Under the pieces are notes generated by a model that was given only the letters and a program-made list of their open reading frames with translations, made no database searches and had not been told where the DNA came from. A program made the position numbers and the translations under genes. 64,000 nucleotides of DNA from Nitrospirota bacterium (GTDB lineage Bacteria; JACPQY01): assembly GCA_016180645.1 (NCBI GenBank), contig JACPAV010000004.1, positions 62,001 to 126,000 on the forward strand, in the 5' to 3' direction. Positions 41,262 to 53,400 of the stretch are shown here, in pieces (position 1 is the first letter of the stretch; each line of letters starts with the position of its first letter).

Positions 41262-43163
41262 CTACCTCGCTAGGCTTTCAAGTGAGTCGCCGGCCGTGTC
41301 AGGGGGTGGCAGGATGACACCGTCACAGCCGATGCCGCCGGAGTCAAAGAGTCGCCAGATCTCATCGTCGTCTGTTGAACGCATGTCCGGTCCGAACCGG
41401 AGAAAGGAAATACCCGGGCATGGCAGGGGGGAATTGAACGACATGCCTGCCTTGGAATTGTCCGGGGTAGCGGGGTGCGGTGCGACCGGAATGGATCGGA
41501 TGAGCGCGTAGCACTCGATCTTCCTATGCGAACAGGACGTCATTGCGAGAATCCCGCCTGGGCTGCTGTCAAACGATGCCACGCGGCGGCTGAGCTGCGG
41601 GTAGGACACCATCGTTTCGTCATAGGGGTTCCCCGGGTCCAAGGCAGTCCGACCGAAATCGAGGTAGGTGAACCCGTCATGGGCAATGAGTGCCTCGTGG
41701 TCTGAGATGAACTCAATCTGGTACCCGGGCCGAAATCGCTCGTCCAAGTAGAGCCTGTCGTCACTGGTATCGACGGGGTCCGAGCCATAGTCGAAGAGGT
41801 AAATCCCCATCCAACTGGGAAGCCACAGGATATTCTTGCTGTCGGCCAAAATATCAAGGAGGTGATCGTCAAGGATCCCTTGTCCCTCCGCGAAGGTCGC
41901 AAGCCAAGTGAGCGTGTGGCCTGAAAAGTCAGGTCGGAAAACGCTGACACCGTCGACGCCCGTTCCCTCGGTGGCAGTGACATCGAAAGTGGACGCCCAC
42001 AGATAGCCTTTCGTATCGAGCGCAATCCCGGACACATCTTTGTCCGGTAATTTGCCTTCACCCAGTTCTTGGAAGGGCACACTCACACCGGCGGAATCTG
42101 AGAAGCGAATGCCGGTGCCGAGCCCACCACTTGCAGTCAGACTTGGGCCAACCTCCGTCAGGTCTAGAAGGCCACTGTACTCATAGGAAAATGGGAACAA
42201 ATCTCTCATCTCCGGCGAAATCCGATCGAATGGGACGAGAAAGGAGAGAGTTCTAGGAGCAGCGGTCGGCCCCAACTTGGCAACTTCCGAGAGCCATGTA
42301 TCGAAGGGGACAGGGGTCAGAACGTCGTCCGAGGGGGAGACGATATCTTTCCCCAAATCCAGCTCGAGAATACCTTGGCGCGCCGTCCCGACCCACAGCA
42401 CTGTATCGGATTTCCAAAGGACACCGGCTGCATCGAGGATACGTGCAAAGTAGAGCCGCCGTGCGTGAATCCTGTTCTCCCGATCTGCCCACGCGAGATC
42501 CAAGTAGTGTAGACCGTAGGACGCGAGGTCCAGGTTGACAGAAAGGTATATGGAGAGGGAGGAAACGGCACCCATGGTGCAGATGGGATTTCCGAATGGG
42601 TCCAGGATTTCCGACTTGGGGAAGATTGTCGCAGGACCGGACTGGAGCGAGACGAACCCGCGGTCTCCTTTCACCTCGAAGCTCTCTGTCATGAATGTCT
42701 TCTTGTCAACCTGGAAAATCGGGTCATCGTCCACGCTCAGAGATATCCGCTTGAACGAATCCAAGTAGAGCAGAAGCGGCAATTCCAATCGGACGGTTCC
42801 AGAGATTGTAAGGGGGAGGAAACCAGTGCCGCACCCGGCAGGCCTTTCCCCCTCTTGGGCCGGGTTGGCCGCCACGCAGTACCTGAAGAACTGGCTGCGA
42901 ATCCATTCGCCCGGGCTATCCTGGCAATCGGACTCGGCGGGTGGGCAAAGTGACTTTGAGAACGAAAAAGAGACGGGGAGTTCATTGTCGTCCAGCAACA
43001 CTGCTGAAGAAGGACTGACGCTCACCGCTGCACCGGGATCTGGTTTTGGGCAGGAGTTATGGGAGCCGATCGGGCTATCCCCTGATCTGGAGCGGTTAGC
43101 GCAACTCGCACCAACGACGACTACCCCGAGGAGGCACGCAAGAACAATCCCCCGTGTCACCAT
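41262..43163 (-). CDS. Propeller-like lipoprotein of unknown function
   Basis: A 633-residue lipoprotein with lipobox GASCA. The middle and C-terminal parts show strands typical of two-component-regulator-type propellers: GIALDTKGYLWASTFD, ILADSKNILWLPSWMGIYLFD and TVLWVGTARQGILELD. These are blades that describe surface or sensor proteins, but no signalling domain follows. It stands alone, between the Cys-rich pair and a TA pair. I do not recognise a specific family. Confidence 0.6.
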   Translation of the reverse strand: MVTRGIVLACLLGVVVVGASCANRSRSGDSPIGSHNSCPKPDPGAAVSVSPSSAVLLDDNELPVSFSFSKSLCPPAESDCQDSPGEWIRSQFFRYCVAANPAQEGERPAGCGTGFLPLTISGTVRLELPLLLYLDSFKRISLSVDDDPIFQVDKKTFMTESFEVKGDRGFVSLQSGPATIFPKSEILDPFGNPICTMGAVSSLSIYLSVNLDLASYGLHYLDLAWADRENRIHARRLYFARILDAAGVLWKSDTVLWVGTARQGILELDLGKDIVSPSDDVLTPVPFDTWLSEVAKLGPTAAPRTLSFLVPFDRISPEMRDLFPFSYEYSGLLDLTEVGPSLTASGGLGTGIRFSDSAGVSVPFQELGEGKLPDKDVSGIALDTKGYLWASTFDVTATEGTGVDGVSVFRPDFSGHTLTWLATFAEGQGILDDHLLDILADSKNILWLPSWMGIYLFDYGSDPVDTSDDRLYLDERFRPGYQIEFISDHEALIAHDGFTYLDFGRTALDPGNPYDETMVSYPQLSRRVASFDSSPGGILAMTSCSHRKIECYALIRSIPVAPHPATPDNSKAGMSFNSPLPCPGISFLRFGPDMRSTDDDEIWRLFDSGGIGCDGVILPPPDTAGDSLESLAR

Positions 43164-43317
43164 TGCCAGTCATTCTATCACACAGGCAGATGGATTTACG
43201 CACACTTCGGGTGAGAAGAATAGAACCAATCCTTGTAGGGTGGAGCAGGGGGCGAAAGGAGGAGGGCGAGGGGAATGTCGGGGAGGAGTGATTGTCCGCC
43301 AACAAGCGCGGCCGAAT

Positions 43318-43743
43318 CTACCTGACAGCCTCAAGCTCCCGAAGGAGGTCGGCGGGTGGGAGGATGCGGATTGGGCCGGCGCCGCAGAGCACAAGCAAAT
43401 CTTGATCGCCGGTTACAAGAACTTCTGTCTTTGCGTTCAGTGCGGCTGCCAGGATCGCGTCGTCGGTTGGATCCCTGCAAACGCTGCGAATATCATCGGG
43501 CGTTTCCACCGATTCGAAAACCTGTCGGACAACGCGCATGGCTTCCGTCGCGTCAGCCGCCGTGAATTCGAAGGTCGTGCGGAGATGCCGCTCGGTTTCC
43601 TCGATGACCTGCGAGCTGACTATTCCGGCGATTTCACGTGCCCGCGCAAGGCGAAGGAGCCGCCGGCAGGTGCCTTCGGTGATGAAGGCCGAAAGGACAA
43701 CGTTGGTGTCGAAAAAGACCCTCAGACGCGCAGGGCTCTTCAC
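43318..43743 (-). CDS. Toxin, PIN-domain protein (COG1569-like)
   Basis: A 141-residue PIN protein. VFFDTNVVLSAFITEGTCRRLL is the usual start of this group (read as FFDTNV with the first catalytic Asp), SSQVIEETERHL has the conserved Glu, and DPTDDAILAAALN with VTGDQDLL gives the last acidic residues. It is the toxin of an RHH/PIN pair with the gene at 43740, whose stop overlaps its start by 4 bases. Confidence 0.86.
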   Translation of the reverse strand: MKSPARLRVFFDTNVVLSAFITEGTCRRLLRLARAREIAGIVSSQVIEETERHLRTTFEFTAADATEAMRVVRQVFESVETPDDIRSVCRDPTDDAILAAALNAKTEVLVTGDQDLLVLCGAGPIRILPPADLLRELEAVR

Positions 43744-43958
43744 GAGACGATCTTGAAGACGTCCTCCTCGGACACGATTCCCCGTTTGGCGGCGTGGTCG
43801 CGCATGCGAACAAGGAGTCTCTCAAACTTCTCGTCCGAGAGATGTTTCTCAACCGCCTGGCGCACGACCAGGCTCCTGGGTACCCTGAGCCGCTTTGCAA
43901 GATGAGCAAGCTCCCTCGCAAGGGGCTTCGGCAGGCTGAGGCTGATCACAGTCCTCAT
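43740..43958 (-). CDS. Antitoxin, ribbon-helix-helix (CopG-like)
   Basis: A 72-residue RHH protein starting MRTVISLSLPKPLARELAHLA, with RVPRSLVVRQAVEKHL as the second helix. The C-terminal tail SEEDVFKIVS would bind the toxin. It starts the antitoxin-toxin operon. The region before the ATG contains TACACTGTAATACATG on the minus strand, a possible promoter/operator. Confidence 0.83.
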   Translation of the reverse strand: MRTVISLSLPKPLARELAHLAKRLRVPRSLVVRQAVEKHLSDEKFERLLVRMRDHAAKRGIVSEEDVFKIVS

Positions 43959-44094
43959 GTATTACAGTGTAGTGCGTCGACACCCCCCTGTCAAGGGCAC
44001 CCATTTTCAATTCCGGGATGGGAGTGAATGGCAGCAGCCAGCCCCGCGAAGGCCTTCGGCTTCCTTCTTTCACGGCCCAGCCGAAGGATGCGGA

Positions 44095-45216
44095 TCAGAA
44101 GCGGGATGGGTCAGGTGGGACGGGGGGCTGGAGGAGGAGGGCGAGGGGGACGTCCGGGAGGGAGGTGACGAAGGCAATGCGGCCGAGCCAATGATCGATC
44201 CAGCCGATTTCGGCGGGATCGCGGGAAAGGAACAACGTGAAGTGAGGATCCGGGGCCTCGAAGATTTCGAATGGGGCGCTCTCCGCTCCCAGTGTCAGTT
44301 TCGCCTCGGTGCTGAGGAGGTCGGGGGTAAGGATTTGGAAGCCGTGGGCCACAGGATTGGCAAGCACGAGCCGTGGCCCTTTCTTGGTAAGCCCGACGCT
44401 CACTGCTTGCGGCGCACCACTCACGGCGAAATCCACGCGGGATGTGAGGTTGGAGGAGATCCGCGTGACGGCACCCGACCCCGGCCGTGAGACGTAGACA
44501 CTGCCGGATTCGCCGACCATCATTCCCGTGGGCTTCGAGCCCGCCGCAAAATCAAGGGATACGATTTCACGGAGGGGGTCCACTCCCAAAACCAAGACCC
44601 GGTCTTTCTCCGGAATGGAAACGAAAAGCCGCTCGTTGGTTTCATCCAACACCAAACGCCCCGGCCGGCCGGGGAGGTCGTACGCACCGATGTGGGAGAA
44701 GTCCTCGTACGACAGGAGCACCATTTGCGGAGGGCTGAACCGCGCCACGAATACGATGGAACGTGCCGCCCCGTACTTGGCCTCAACCGGATTGGATAAG
44801 CCAAGGTTTACTTCGGATTCAATGTCTCCCGTCGCAGCTCTAATCGTGTGCATTCTCCCTGATGCGGAAAGGCCGTGGAAGTACCCTCCATCGGGCGAAA
44901 ACCATCCGGTCCGGAGAGGTTCCGGGAGTGAAACGTCTGCAATGAAACGAGGGGTTGAGCTGTCCGGGGAATGAACCCTGACCAGTGACAGTACCGAAGA
45001 ATCCTCCTCTCGGTTCCAAATAGTCAGTTGGCCGAGCCCAACGGCGGGTCGAGTCTCGTAGAGGAGGAAGAAAGGTCGCCACACGGAATCGTTCGCCTGG
45101 CCGGAGCAGGAGAGAACGGGCAGACAGATTGACAGGATGAACAGAACCAGCTTGAGGGCATCCGAAAAATCGTGCGGGTATCGGAGCACCCGCAGGCTGA
45201 AGCCTGCGCCTACCAT
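44095..45216 (-). CDS. Beta-propeller lipoprotein of unknown function
   Basis: The longest plausible start is ATG 45216; a GTG nearer the signal peptide is possible. The hydrophobic stretch LVLFILSICLPVLSC is a lipoprotein signal with lipobox PVLSC. The mature part resembles YVTN/SMP-30-type propellers: GRPGRLVLDETNERLFVSIPEKDRVLVL and GMMVGESGSVYVSRPGSGAVTRI are read as consecutive blades. No active site is visible. The region between ATG 45216 and the signal peptide contains a small palindrome (GCAGGCTGAAGCCTGC), so the first codons may not be translated. Confidence 0.6.
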   Translation of the reverse strand: MVGAGFSLRVLRYPHDFSDALKLVLFILSICLPVLSCSGQANDSVWRPFFLLYETRPAVGLGQLTIWNREEDSSVLSLVRVHSPDSSTPRFIADVSLPEPLRTGWFSPDGGYFHGLSASGRMHTIRAATGDIESEVNLGLSNPVEAKYGAARSIVFVARFSPPQMVLLSYEDFSHIGAYDLPGRPGRLVLDETNERLFVSIPEKDRVLVLGVDPLREIVSLDFAAGSKPTGMMVGESGSVYVSRPGSGAVTRISSNLTSRVDFAVSGAPQAVSVGLTKKGPRLVLANPVAHGFQILTPDLLSTEAKLTLGAESAPFEIFEAPDPHFTLFLSRDPAEIGWIDHWLGRIAFVTSLPDVPLALLLQPPVPPDPSRF

Positions 45217-45269
45217 GGTCCAGACTGGGTTCCCCCGCCCGAAAGCGGGGGAGCGACGAATACCGCGAC

Positions 45270-46232
45270 TCAGAAGCGCCATTCGGGACCCACCACGAAT
45301 TGGAAGCCGCCGAGATCGAGGTTGTCACCCAGCGCGTTGACGTTTTTCGCGAGCGCGTAGGTGTAGCGTGCGTCGACGGTCACATGAACCATAGGGGTGA
45401 CGGCATAGGCATAGCCCAAGCCACCGCCGAAGCCGAAGACGTCGCGATCTACGTCCGGTTCGGCCACCTCTTGGGACTCGGGGAGGAGGTTTTGGAAACT
45501 CACGGTCTTGAGCAGCCCGAACAAACCGGCGCCGACGTAAGGATAGAGATCGTGGTCACCGCGGAGGAGGTAGAACCGATGAGACGCGAACAGGACCGTC
45601 CGGAAAATCTCCAGGCGGCCCAGCGAGTCATTGTTGTTTCGGAATTCCTGGTCGCCCTCTGAAGTACCAAGATCGAAACCCAGCGCCAGTCGCGGCGCAT
45701 ACAGGACGTGATAGCTGAGTTGCAACAGGAATGCGTTGAGTTGGCCGGGCTTGAAATAGGCTTCGTTTCGATGGAAGTAGGCGCTTTTCGGCGGAACGTG
45801 CTCGCCGTATTGGAGGCCGACCACGTGCCTGCGCACCGAGGTTCGGCGCTCATTGGAAGGAGATGGATACTCTTCTGTGGAGTCCGTCGGAATGAGATCG
45901 GCGGAGTATTCCTCCTCAAACGTCGGCGCGAACACCACGCCGACGCCGCCGAGCAGCGAATAACTGAATGTTCTCCACGGGTGGGCGCTTAGGCTCTCGG
46001 CCCGGATCTCTCGCTCCATGGGCTTGTAGCCTTCTTTTTCCACGCGGAGTGTCGCTTCATTGTGTTCGATCGCCGGGAAGTCCCACGCCACCGGTGTCTT
46101 TCCGATGGGGATATCGTTCAGGTAGACCTGCGCCTCGGGCGGGTCCGATTTGAAAAGAACCGGGTAGGTCGTTGCGCAGCCCGCGAGGCCGAGGGCTGCG
46201 ACCCCGATGGCGAGCCTATGGAGCCTGCGCAT
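45270..46232 (-). CDS. PEGA-domain lipoprotein with outer-membrane barrel
   Basis: A 320-residue protein with lipobox GLAGCA. Residues 25-80 form a PEGA domain (FKSDPPEAQVYLNDIPIGKTPV), an Ig-like fold found in surface proteins. Residues 140-320 look like an 8-stranded barrel (LALGFDLGTSEGD, RFYLLRGDHDLYPYVGAGLFGLL, GFGGGLGYAYAV) ending GPEWRF with C-terminal Phe. A lipidated barrel is odd; either the Cys is not modified or it is a two-part protein. Its 5' end overlaps the 3' end of the gene at 46216 by 17 bases. Confidence 0.72.
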   Translation of the reverse strand: MRRLHRLAIGVAALGLAGCATTYPVLFKSDPPEAQVYLNDIPIGKTPVAWDFPAIEHNEATLRVEKEGYKPMEREIRAESLSAHPWRTFSYSLLGGVGVVFAPTFEEEYSADLIPTDSTEEYPSPSNERRTSVRRHVVGLQYGEHVPPKSAYFHRNEAYFKPGQLNAFLLQLSYHVLYAPRLALGFDLGTSEGDQEFRNNNDSLGRLEIFRTVLFASHRFYLLRGDHDLYPYVGAGLFGLLKTVSFQNLLPESQEVAEPDVDRDVFGFGGGLGYAYAVTPMVHVTVDARYTYALAKNVNALGDNLDLGGFQFVVGPEWRF

Positions 46233-46686
46233 TGTAGATTCGGACGGCGTCGAAGAGGTCTTGCTGGGCGGAGCGGCCCAAGTTCATGGCCGGATACAAG
46301 AGTCCGTATCCCGTGACCGTCACCGCCACGGGGAGGAACATGCCGACTTTCTCATGCGCGGAGAAGAGGACGAATCCGCCCAAGATTCCGCCGAGCGCAA
46401 ACCCGCTCAGGATCGAGGCTGTCCGGGAATTCTTGCGGGACGATTCCACTTTCATCCTGCATTGGGAGCAATCTTCGAGCATCCGCCGGATGGTACCGCT
46501 TTCACTGAAGGATTCCCCGAGGGGAACGGCTTCGTTCCCCTTCACAACGATGAATCCCAGTGGCGATAGTAGCGGCGCCCACTCCACACGGATTTTTTCG
46601 CGCGGGGGGGCCGCCTCCTCTGCTCCGGCATGAAGGGGTTGAATACCGATGATCAGGGAGAGCGCGGCGAGGCCAAACCTTTTCAT
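46216..46686 (-). CDS. Small membrane-associated hypothetical protein
   Basis: A 156-residue protein with a cleavable signal peptide (FGLAALSLIIGIQPLHAGA). A pair of Cys follows in DCSQCRM, and two hydrophobic segments (ILSGFALGGILGGFVLF, MFLPVAVTVTGYGLLYPAM) may be membrane helices. No family was recognised. It is co-directional with the PEGA gene and overlaps it, so the two may act together at the envelope. Confidence 0.55.
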   Translation of the reverse strand: MKRFGLAALSLIIGIQPLHAGAEEAAPPREKIRVEWAPLLSPLGFIVVKGNEAVPLGESFSESGTIRRMLEDCSQCRMKVESSRKNSRTASILSGFALGGILGGFVLFSAHEKVGMFLPVAVTVTGYGLLYPAMNLGRSAQQDLFDAVRIYNAQAP

Positions 46687-46744
46687 GGCCTGCACATCAT
46701 ACCAATCCCTTGAGAGCGTTTGAAAGGCGGATTGCCGGTTCGCT

Positions 46745-46897
46745 TTACCAGGGAGGCAGGAGGTTCTCGACTATTTCGAGTACGGTTTGCCTCGGCGACC
46801 AACCGAAAACGAGACGGCAGAAGCCAAAGACCAATATGATCAACGCCCCCACGACGCCAATGGCCAAGAGGATCTTTGTAGAGAAGGCTGTAACCAA
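46745..46897 (-). CDS. Very small membrane protein or gene remnant beside the 23S gene
   Basis: A frame of 50 residues from TTG 46897 with a strong membrane helix (KILLAIGVVGALIILVFGF) followed by CRLVFGWSPRQTVLEIVENL. The composition looks protein-like, but there is no good ribosome site, and the frame upstream is closed by a TGA next to the 23S processing stem. It may be the 3' remnant of a gene cut when the rRNA gene came to lie here. Confidence 0.3.
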   Translation of the reverse strand: MVTAFSTKILLAIGVVGALIILVFGFCRLVFGWSPRQTVLEIVENLLPPW

Positions 46898-46921
46898 ATC
46901 GAGTGCGCTGTCCAGACCTCA

Positions 46922-46945
46922 TGCGGAGGTTGGTTGCGAGATGAG

Positions 46946-46946
<1 letters not shown>
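46922..46946 (-). other. 3' half of the 23S rRNA processing stem
   Basis: TGCGGAGGTTGG and GATGAGG here are complementary to CCTCATC and CCAACCTCCGCA at 50066-50093. Together they bring both ends of pre-23S into a helix, the typical RNase III substrate. Confidence 0.75.
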
Positions 46947-50065
<3,119 letters not shown>

Positions 50066-50067
<2 letters not shown>

Positions 50068-50093
50068 TCATCGCCGCAAACCCAACCTCCGCA
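50066..50093 (-). other. 5' half of the 23S rRNA processing stem
   Basis: CCTCATC and CCAACCTCCGCA on the plus strand pair with the sequence at 46922-46946. Confidence 0.75.
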
Positions 50094-50300
50094 CAAGTCC
50101 TGGACTGTCAGTCACGGACGCCCGCCCATGCGCCGCGCTTACACGCGCGACGCGGGGAAAACGCCATGAGACACAAAAAATTCCGACAAAGCAACACCCA
50201 TGTGCCGCTCCGGCCGGAATTCCTTTTCCCAGCTTGCACATCGACTCGGTTTACAACATCTCGAAATCATGACGATTTCGAGACGCGATGCCTTCTCTAT

Positions 50301-50318
50301 GTCATTTTCAAAGAACAA
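50301..50318 (-). promoter_or_regulatory. boxA-like antitermination site of the 23S leader
   Basis: On the minus strand TTGTTCTTTGAAAATGAC matches the pattern of rRNA boxA sites (TGYTCTTTRAMAA). NusB/NusE binding at boxA protects rRNA transcripts from Rho. Confidence 0.65.
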
Positions 50319-50319
50319 T

Positions 50320-50337
50320 CCCCGGAAGATTCCGGGG
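50320..50337. repeat. GC-rich hairpin between the 23S promoter and boxA
   Basis: CCCCGGAA and TTCCGGGG form a perfect 8-base stem just downstream of the predicted transcription start. Confidence 0.6.
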
Positions 50338-50348
50338 ACGACTCGCTA

Positions 50349-50377
50349 TGTGTATCACGGACCGTGTTTCTTGTCAA
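50349..50377 (-). promoter_or_regulatory. Sigma70-type promoter of the 23S rRNA gene
   Basis: On the minus strand a perfect -35 TTGACA (50372-50377) is followed after 17 bases by TACACA (50349-50354). It is the only consensus-like promoter before the 23S gene. Confidence 0.7.
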
Positions 50378-50413
50378 CGATCCCCTCTGTATTGTAAGAT
50401 GGAAGCTGTCCAC

Positions 50414-53400
50414 ATGATGAGGGGGTGGGTGTTATTTCTGTTGAGGGGACTGGCAGTCATGGTGACGTGTCTCGTCCCTCGTCTTTCCCACGCCCTTCTG
50501 AACACCACCTGGTCCAAGACCGACCTCACGGCGCAGACGTATCCGCGCGGAAAGACCCACGCCGTCGTCCTTCAGATCAAGGCGGACAATCCGGATGCCC
50601 TAGCCCAGACGGTCACCTCCATCACGGTCACGCGCGTGAACGGAGCGGACACAGACATCGCCACGGTTCATCTTTTTCTCGACAACGGCGACGGATCGTT
50701 CAGCTCTTCAAGCGACAGCGAGCTCGGGACGGCCGGCGCCTTCTCGGGAAGCACCAAAACTTTCGGTGGACTTTCCGTCTCCATCCCGGCGGTCACCGGC
50801 TCAAAGACTTTTTTCGTGACGTACGATCTCTCGACCTCCGCGACGAATGGGGCGACGCTGAGCGCCAAGATCAACGCCACGGGAGATATCGCGCAGAACC
50901 CCGACGGCGTTGCCGGCACGTTTCCGCTCTCCTCCCTGGGGACGGCGGCCACCGGTGGACACTCCGTCAATACGACGCTTTCCTTCACGCAGACGGCCCA
51001 GCCGTCCGGCGGCAAGGCGAGGTCGAGCATCACAGCGCCGTACACCGTAACGTACTCGGATGGGACGGCGGTGAGCGCCTTCAGCACGGATCCGACGATC
51101 AAGCTCCGCACGGGGAGCACCGACGCAACGGCGACGCTCGTGTGGGAGGCCGTCAGCGCGCCCGCCGGCCAGTGGAGAGTCCGATGGACGGTGCCGGACA
51201 TCCAGGCGAGCGCGACGGACTACAACTTTCAAGTGCAGGCTTCGACGGCGGCTTCCAATGGCAACTCCGGTCCGGCGGCTGCGGTCACCTCGTCCAACTT
51301 CATCATCGACACGGGGATCTCATTCAGCGTGACGGCCCAGCCGGGGAATGGGATGGCGGGATCGACCATATCCGCGGATGTGACCGCCACGCACAGCCAG
51401 GGCGGCGCCGCGGCTACGAACTTTTCGACCGCACCCACGGTCAAAGTCTTCAAGGGGACGGTTGAGACGGCGGCCGCTACGTGGGCCGCGGCAAATGCGG
51501 CGGCCGGGCAATATCGTCTCCAATGGACGGTGCCGAATCTCCAAGCCTCGGGAACGGACTACAAATTCATCCTTTCAGCCGGCAGCGGCACCGATTCGGG
51601 GAACAACGGCCCGGCCGCGGCGGTTTCGAGTAGTACGTTCACCGTGGATACACAACTCACATTCCAGGTGGCCGCTCAACCTGTCACGGCAGCCGCCGGC
51701 GATTCCGCCGCGGCGGATTTCACGGTCACCGTTTCCCTCGACAATTCGAAGGTGGCCCAGTTCGACACGGCGCCGACGGTCAAGGTGCTCAGCGGAGCAT
51801 CCGAGGTGGCCACCGCCACCTGGTCTACGCTGGATTCCACCGCGGGGAGTTACCGAGCCACGTGGTCCATCCCCGCGGGACAGGCAAGTGGTTCCGACTA
51901 CTCCTTTCAGATGGCGGCCAATTCCGGAGCGCGGTCTGGAAACCAGGGTCCGGCGGCAACGGTAAGCACAAACAAGTTCTCCATCACGAACGCGTCGCTC
52001 GTTTGGAAATCTCTACCGATCACACCGCAGAAGATTCCCGGAGGTCGGAAGGCGATGCCGTTGCTCACGCTGCTGGCGCACAACGATGACGTGAACGGGC
52101 ACGAGGTCAGGCAAATCGTCCTCACATCGAAGAGCTCGTCCGACACCGCCGTGTCGAGCATCCACCTATACCTCGATGACGGGGACCAAACGTTCAAGGC
52201 GTCATCCGACCGCGAGCTGGGAACGCCCGGGTCGTTCGAATCCGGGAAGAAGACGTTCGACTTTTCTACGATCGTGGCTCCAGCGGCCGATGTGGTATTT
52301 TTCTTCACGGCGGACTTGGCCGCGGGCGCAAAGACGGGAACGCAGCTCGGCGCCATCCTCGATCAAAAGGGGCACGTGGGACTTGAAGCAGGCGTTGCGG
52401 CAAAAGGCACCTTTCCCATCGGATCGCTGGAGACGGCGCACACGGTTGACACGACGTTGACCGTGGCCATACTCCAGCCGCCATCGGCCACCGTGAAAGG
52501 CTCAACGGCGCAAATGCAATTTTCGGTGGCGCTGTCGGATGGCACGAAGCTCGCCGCGCTCAGCCAGAACCCGACTGTGGAAGTGGTGCAGGGATCGTCT
52601 CGCGTGGCCGGAGCCGTGGTGGAGCTGTTGGACAAGGACAAATCCATTTTCGTGGCGCGATGGGACACGGCCGCCGGTGATCCGCCGGCGGGAGAGGGCT
52701 ACACGCTGGTGGTCCGTTCGAACACGGCGAAGGACGGCGAAAACGTCGGCCCCGCGGAGGACCTTCGGAGCCCGTCGTTCAGTCTCCGCGCGGACACGGC
52801 CTCGCAGATGGGATTCTTCAACGGGAATGGTCTGCTTGGTGGATGCGTGGCCTCAAGAATGCCGTTGGAGGTCCGCGTGACCGATGTGCAGGGGAACAGC
52901 GTCGAAGGTGTGAGCATCACGTTCACGCTTCCGGCGGGTTCGGATCCCAGTGCACGGCTGGAGTCCGGTATCGTCAACACCGCGGGGGACGGTGTGGCGC
53001 GGGCCAATCTCGTCATCGCAGAAAAGGTTGGCCGAAACACCATCCAGGCCACGCGCGAAAGACTGGCCGGCAGCCCGCTTAATTTTTCTGTCGACGGCAC
53101 GGCCTGCACAGCGGACGCGGCGACGTCCACCATCGAGGTCGAGCCGGATTCGATCGGGGCGGACGGCGTAACTCCGGTCCAAGTGGTCGCCACGATTCGG
53201 GATGCCTTCGGCAACCCTGTCGGAGGCAAGACGGTGGGCTTCCGGTCGGATTCCGAGAATGACGTGTTCGTTACGTTGGATGAGCAGCCGCTGTTGACCG
53301 ATCCCCCCGATGCGGTCACCACCAACCCGGATGGGGAGGCGAGGATCGGTCTCACGTCCTTTGAAGTTCACCGCTCGACCATCACTTCCTTTGTGGTTGA

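Larger units (their letters stand above)
50094..50413. promoter_or_regulatory. 23S rRNA leader and divergent promoter region
   Basis: This spacer holds the leader of the minus-strand 23S unit: promoter (50349-50377), a GC-rich hairpin (50320-50337), a boxA-like antitermination site (50301-50318), and a hairpin CTCGAAATCGTCATGATTTCGAG split by a small loop near 50262-50284. No tRNA is encoded in it. The promoter of the plus-strand gene at 50414 must also lie at its right edge. Confidence 0.65.

Noticed and set aside
46700-46945. Possible 5S rRNA gene after the 23S gene
   Set aside because: No conserved 5S words such as the CCGAACTC or GGGATGGG blocks are found on either strand, and the stretch is more AT-rich.
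50094-50300. Possible tRNA or 16S fragment in the 23S leader
   Set aside because: No cloverleaf or 16S 3' end (anti-Shine-Dalgarno CCTCC context) was found; only hairpins.
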